DNA of 64,000 bases from Rotaria socialis. Its lineage: Eukaryota > Rotifera > Eurotatoria > Philodinida > Philodinidae. How positions within the stretch are numbered: position 1 is the first letter of the stretch; every line of letters begins with the position of its first letter. A model generated the notes under the pieces. That model saw nothing but the letters and a program-made list of their open reading frames with translations, was not told where the DNA came from and ran no database searches. Positions 59,901 through 64,000 of the stretch are shown here, in pieces. The stretch spans positions 186,001 to 250,000 of the forward strand of contig CAJNYU010002338.1 of assembly GCA_905331475.1 (NCBI GenBank). The letters run 5' to 3'. The translations under genes and the position numbers were made by a program.

Positions 59901-62349
59901 TTTCTTCAAAATTTTCTTTCTTTCTGCCTGTTCGTTAGACTCTAACAGAAGCCTATAATGAACATGAATTATCATCACAACATGAAACCAGTATAAATGA
60001 AGGTTCAATTGATTTAAACGACGAGAATTGTTTGGCAACATCATGGGCACTTAGTTTTGAAAAATTGCTCAATGATGAAATAGGCTTATATATTTTTACC
60101 GAATTTCTAAAAAAAGAATTTAGTCAAGAAAATATTCAATTTTGGATTGAATGTGAAAAATTGAAAAAATTGTCAGATCCAGACGAAGTTCGTTATGATA
60201 AACTTTTTTATTTACGATATGAATAGAAAATAATGCTTTTTAGATTCGCCAAAAAGCTAGTTCTATTTGGTCAACATACTTACAGGATACAGATGATGGT
60301 TCATGTCGAATTAATATTGATAATCGAACACGACATGAATGTCAACAATTATTATTAACCAATCCAAGCATTCATACATTTGAGAAAGCACAATCTCAGA
60401 TCTATCAATTAATGAAATATGATTCGTATACGAGATTTCTAAAATCAGATATGTATAGGCATTGCATTAGAGACGAAATACAAGGAAAGTCTATATCGTA
60501 TTCGAAACAACACTTATCAAAACATAATGAAGAAAGATCAAATAGTTTTGTATGAGAATAAAAAGCATAGTTGGCATTCACATTTAATTATTATAATCAT
60601 TTTTCTTTTTCTTTATGAATAGGTTAAACTAAAAGATGAAGAGAAGAAAGATAAAAAACGAAGTCCATTTTTACCTTGGGCCAAAGGTAAGATAATAATT
60701 TAAATTAATTTACAAAACCGAGTGAGCGCAATATAATATATAATAAAAGACAATGAAAATGAATATAGTGCTGAATATACAATTTTTGCAATAAGATATA
60801 TTTTCGAGTACAATCTATTATTATTCTGAAAAGAAAGTCATAAGTGAAATTGACTATTATTTATTGAGCAGCATCAGTTTTATTTATTGAGGATTTATTT
60901 TGAAAGAATTTTTGACTGCGAGCGAAAACCATCCATCAACTGATCTCAAAAGACATGATTTAATAAATAAAAAAACACTCTATTTAATCATATTGGAAGA
61001 ATTAGCTAAGGAAAGCGAAGAAAAACCTGGTTATGAATATCTTATTTCGTCATTTTTATTTTAAATGCAATTAATGTTTGGATTCTGCTCACGAATAAAT
61101 CAGATAGTAAGTATTTCCTTGCATACTAACGAATACAGCTTGCCAAATAATAAATTCTCTTTTCAGATGAGCTTTGTTTCATTGAATAGGTTATATTGAC
61201 ACTGGAGAAACTCTAAATAACTGTTAGGATTTTTCCAGTTGAATACCAAATTCAAACATTATGATAATAATATTCTCAATGAACTAAGTGCATTGTAAAA
61301 CTAGAAGATTTTCTAGTAGTATCTATTTCAAAAACTGACGGACGAACGTTGCCGTTTTGTTTTGCTGAACATTTTGGACAATACGAAAACGTTGAAGAAC
61401 CTGATGTTTCAGAAAGAAATTTGTTCTTTTGAAAACTTTATTAGTAGAATGTTCCAAGATAAAATTAGACTTGAAAGGTGACGTGAGTAAAAGTAAAATT
61501 ATTTTGTCAAAAAATTACTTGTATGATGATAATTAAAGAAGAAAGATTCATAATAGTCACGATTCCTTTTTTCAGTTTTCTCTCTTATCAGGATTCATCT
61601 AATGAGGCATAAGTCATTTCCTAAGCTATTGATCATTTTATAACATATTCTGATAAGGCAACTTTTGAGCTTAATCCTATTTACAAAAAGTATATTTGAA
61701 TCGAAAATTCCATTCGATGTTTGAGCAATTTTTTGAAAAAATTTGACCTAATTGACCCAAAAACAAACGAACATGATAAAAAATAATAGATAATTTTCGT
61801 GCATTTTGTTTGTCGCATCCTTCTCCAATAACAAAGCTAATTTTAAACTCGTTAGTATTAATTGCAGATATTATTGGCAAAGTCTGTTGTTTTAAATTCA
61901 TCAGCACGTTTCTAAAAGGTCAACCAACAATTTTGGAATATTCACCGAACTAAAAAAACATCAGTGTCTATAGAAACACGCGTGTGCCAACCACTCACGA
62001 GATTTGACGCGCAAACATGAAAAAAAAAGTTTTTTTAACGTGTCGCATAGTTTTTATATGATGAAATAGTGAATATATTATTTATAGAACCGAAGTACTT
62101 TAATAGGTGATCAATATTAATAGAGTTATTTTCAAGCCCTGCGATGACAAATGACATCTTCATCTTTTTTTTTAGCCTTTTCTAAATGGAAACGACCGAT
62201 AAATCCAAGTATGTTCTTATTTTAATGAAAAACAAATCAAAATTTTCTTCTTTCTTTTAGATTCAATTCCTTCATCAACGAGTTCAAATTTTGATTCATG
62301 TTCAATAAAATCTTGTCAGATATCATCATTTCATACACTTTCACGCTAA
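56940..62349 (+). CDS. RGS12-like regulator of G-protein signalling (PDZ-PTB-RGS)
   Basis: Nine exons: 56940-57194, 57259-58189, 59315-59483, 59562-59874, 59939-60187, 60244-60549, 60623-60686, 62176-62208, 62261-62349; 802 aa with all phases closing. The PDZ domain is at about 10-85 ([39 protein letters not shown]). After a linker with a His tract comes a PTB/PID-like region, about 220-380 (YLGYFDID... to [20 protein letters not shown]). A Ser/Asp-rich linker leads to the RGS domain at about 590-715 ([47 protein letters not shown]). The basic tail contains [23 protein letters not shown] is the N-terminal layout of RGS12. The RGS domain should speed GTP hydrolysis by Galpha-i/o. No Ras-binding or GoLoco domains follow before the stop. 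Introns 2 (1.1 kb) and 7 (1.5 kb) are long; no further exons were seen in them. Confidence 0.88.
57522..57554. repeat. CAT trinucleotide repeat in coding sequence
   Basis: A run of CAT codons giving a histidine tract (residues about 174-183) in the linker between PDZ and PTB of the RGS12-like protein. Confidence 0.85.
59511..59540. repeat. AAC/AAT trinucleotide repeat
   Basis: A short simple repeat in intron 3 of the RGS12-like gene. Confidence 0.85.
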
Positions 62350-63529
62350 TATTTTCATATTTTCATATGTTCCTTATTTTCTTTTTGTTTTTGTGTGATC
62401 AGAACTTCAGATATTTTTGCTTATAAATATATAAATATTAATCAATTACAATAATTGTTTTCTATAGCATAAACACTTTTTTTTCATTCTATTTTATAAA
62501 TAATAAAAATCTTAATTTTCTGATAGTGTTTTCAGTTGTACTAATCACAATTAAGTACTTTTTTCTCTATTGTTTCGATTACTGCATATCATAAGGGCAA
62601 ACATCATTGATTGTCTTTAGGCGACTACTATGATGAATATAATGATAAACATAAAAAAATAATGTGCTGGTCTTCTTGCGTATAGATAGAAACAACGAAA
62701 ACTGAAAGGCATTTTATTCTTCTATCGAACTAAATATTGTTAAAGAACGTTTTTTCTTTCATTTTGACGAAGTAGAGCAATGCATGCATATTCTATGATT
62801 TATACATCATCAACCATTCGAACGATCTATCGTTTTGTAAGTATTTATTAGTTGAATTTTAATTCATTAAATATTGATCGATTGATTGTAGTTCGATAAA
62901 AATTTGATTGAATGTTGCATTAATCTAATGGAAAAAATCATCTCTTGTGTAATCGATTAGACAAAACCAGAAAAGCGACATGTCTTTATGCGTGTTCGGA
63001 ATTATTTGTTGCATCGCCTGAGTAAGAAACAAGGAAGTGAGAAAGAAAGACGTACAAGCTGATAGCAAGGAGTAGCGATTAGGATGATTCCGTTCTGACC
63101 GCCTCACATTCGCATTAATAAAAGGCTTTCCATTCGCGCTAATGCTCTTATGGGTAGTTATTGGTGGTGAAGTCAAGTTTTTTTCTTTTATTCGTCAATA
63201 TGACAGTATGTGTATTTCAGTATAATTATTTTTTTCTTGCCTTCATTTATTCTTCTCTTTTTCTTGTGTTCCTACTTATCTCCTTCCTTGCCTCCGTTTT
63301 TTTTGCTTCTGAGTTACTAGTCATGGTGAGTAATCTAGTAAAAGAGTTAGCTACTTCCATTATTAAATGCATGGGCATAGAATATTTTAATGTTCATGTT
63401 CGTGGTGAAACTCATCGATGCATTTAACACGAGCGCAGGTGCAGTTGGCTTTTATTATTATTAGATAAATATCTAGCAATAGAAGTATCATTTACGAAGT
63501 GATTAACTCAGTAGAAATATATTAAACTC
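62350..63529. other. Intergenic spacer (1.2 kb)
   Basis: AT-rich; RGS gene 3' flank, and 5' flank of the gene at the right edge. A hydrophobic frame at 63161-63427 was not accepted as a gene. Confidence 0.5.
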
Positions 63530-63564
63530 ATGGATTTTCAATTAAATACGAAAAATCTTCCCCC

Positions 63565-63598
<34 letters not shown>

Positions 63599-63802
63599 TT
63601 GGCGGCGGCGGCGGCGGCATCATCAACAATGAAACGATCTTTTCACGGAAGAAAGCTTCAATATCAAGAAAAGGTTCTTGAACAATCGATTTTACCTCAG
63701 CAAACAGCAATATTATCACCCACATATTTAACAGCTGATAGGGCTTGGAAAACAGTAGCAACCATTGTTACACACAAACCCGGACATGATCAAAAGAGAC
63801 AG
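63530..63802 (+). CDS. Unrecognised protein, first exon (partial gene)
   Basis: An open frame from ATG 63530 to a GT donor at 63803 (AGACAG then GTAGAC), 91 codons, phase 0. The start is low-complexity: proline run, serine run, then an alanine run from GGC/GCG repeats, unusually GC-rich for this window. After it comes normal-looking sequence: MKRSFHGRKLQYQEKVLEQS, then PTYLTADRAWKTVATIV. No family recognised. Reading past the donor the frame stops at 63859, in what looks like intron. The rest of the gene lies beyond the window. Confidence 0.6.
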
Positions 63803-64000
63803 GTAGACAAAATTGGATTCAAGAATTTTTTTCTATTAGAATTCATTTGCTGTTTTTGAAAAGTAAATTATGAATGAAAAAGATAAAGAAAGCTGAGATA
63901 GACATCTCAATGTGTTTTTTTTCTCTGCATCGCAACTTTTTATGAAATTTGAAGGAATATTATAATTAAATCTTTTTAAAGTAAATATACATGATGTGTT

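Noticed and set aside
63161-63427. Hydrophobic 88-aa frame with a signal-like start
   Set aside because: Phe/Leu/Val content comes from T-rich DNA; no exon boundaries, family resemblance or conserved pattern.
1-64000. tRNA, rRNA, CRISPR array, bacterial-type operon, toxin or virus genes
   Set aside because: No box A/B pattern, spaced repeat array, tightly packed intronless gene cluster or viral hallmark gene was seen on either strand. Genes are intron-bearing animal families. I found no evidence for a horizontally acquired defence system here.

Overview
This is a window of eukaryotic, invertebrate-animal nuclear DNA. It is AT-rich, with multi-exon genes, short GT-AG introns (often 50-80 bp) and wide AT-rich spacers. 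The families present are animal ones: calponin, tetraspanin, a PHF24-like protein, RBM22, ZC2HC1, NT5DC1, a MAP-kinase phosphatase, NEDD8, G3BP, GOLGA7 and a PDZ-PTB-RGS protein. The compact genes and the sparse, mostly non-autonomous mobile DNA remind me of a bdelloid rotifer, but that is an impression and was not tested. It is a draft scaffold with one single N and two N runs. All gene models below were spliced by hand, checking reading phase and GT-AG sites at each junction. No homology search was possible.

Layout. 1-307 (-) is the 5' end of a calponin/transgelin gene. 1892-2808 (+) is a tetraspanin. 4566-6549 (+) is a PHF24/GINIP-like PHD plus EF-hand protein, followed at 6718-7694 by a 5'-truncated LINE copy with target duplication and poly-A. 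8349-10800 is a disturbed locus: a small two-EGF gene (-), a long-TIR mariner-like element, and an exact 297-bp repeat abutting assembly gaps. 13165-14900 (+) is splicing factor RBM22. 18315-19496 (+) is an unrecognised coiled-coil protein. It converges on 25206-19537 (-), a membrane-anchored GalT/HIT-superfamily protein, which has a small antisense gene (20251-20958, +) nested in it. 28099-25336 (-) is a PLP cysteine synthase-like gene, divergent from 28553-30007 (+), ZC2HC1. 34007-32117 (-) is endonuclease V. 38688-37279 (-) is NT5DC1. 42681-41105 (-) is a MAP-kinase phosphatase. 46310-46597 (+) is NEDD8. 49519-51797 (+) is G3BP. 54949-55689 (+) is GOLGA7. 56940-62349 (+) is an RGS12-like protein without RBD or GoLoco domains. 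63530-end (+) is a new partial gene.

The genes do not form one pathway. They are mostly housekeeping (splicing, neddylation, stress-granule RNA binding, DNA/RNA repair, cysteine synthesis, protein palmitoylation) plus signalling (RGS, MKP, PHF24-like, tetraspanin). The most unusual content is between genes and in introns: several non-autonomous DNA transposons with readable ends. Two hAT-like foldback elements have 8-bp target duplications and GC-rich arms built from short degenerate repeats. There is an 86-bp piggyBac-like element with intact TTAA sites, and several long-TIR elements.
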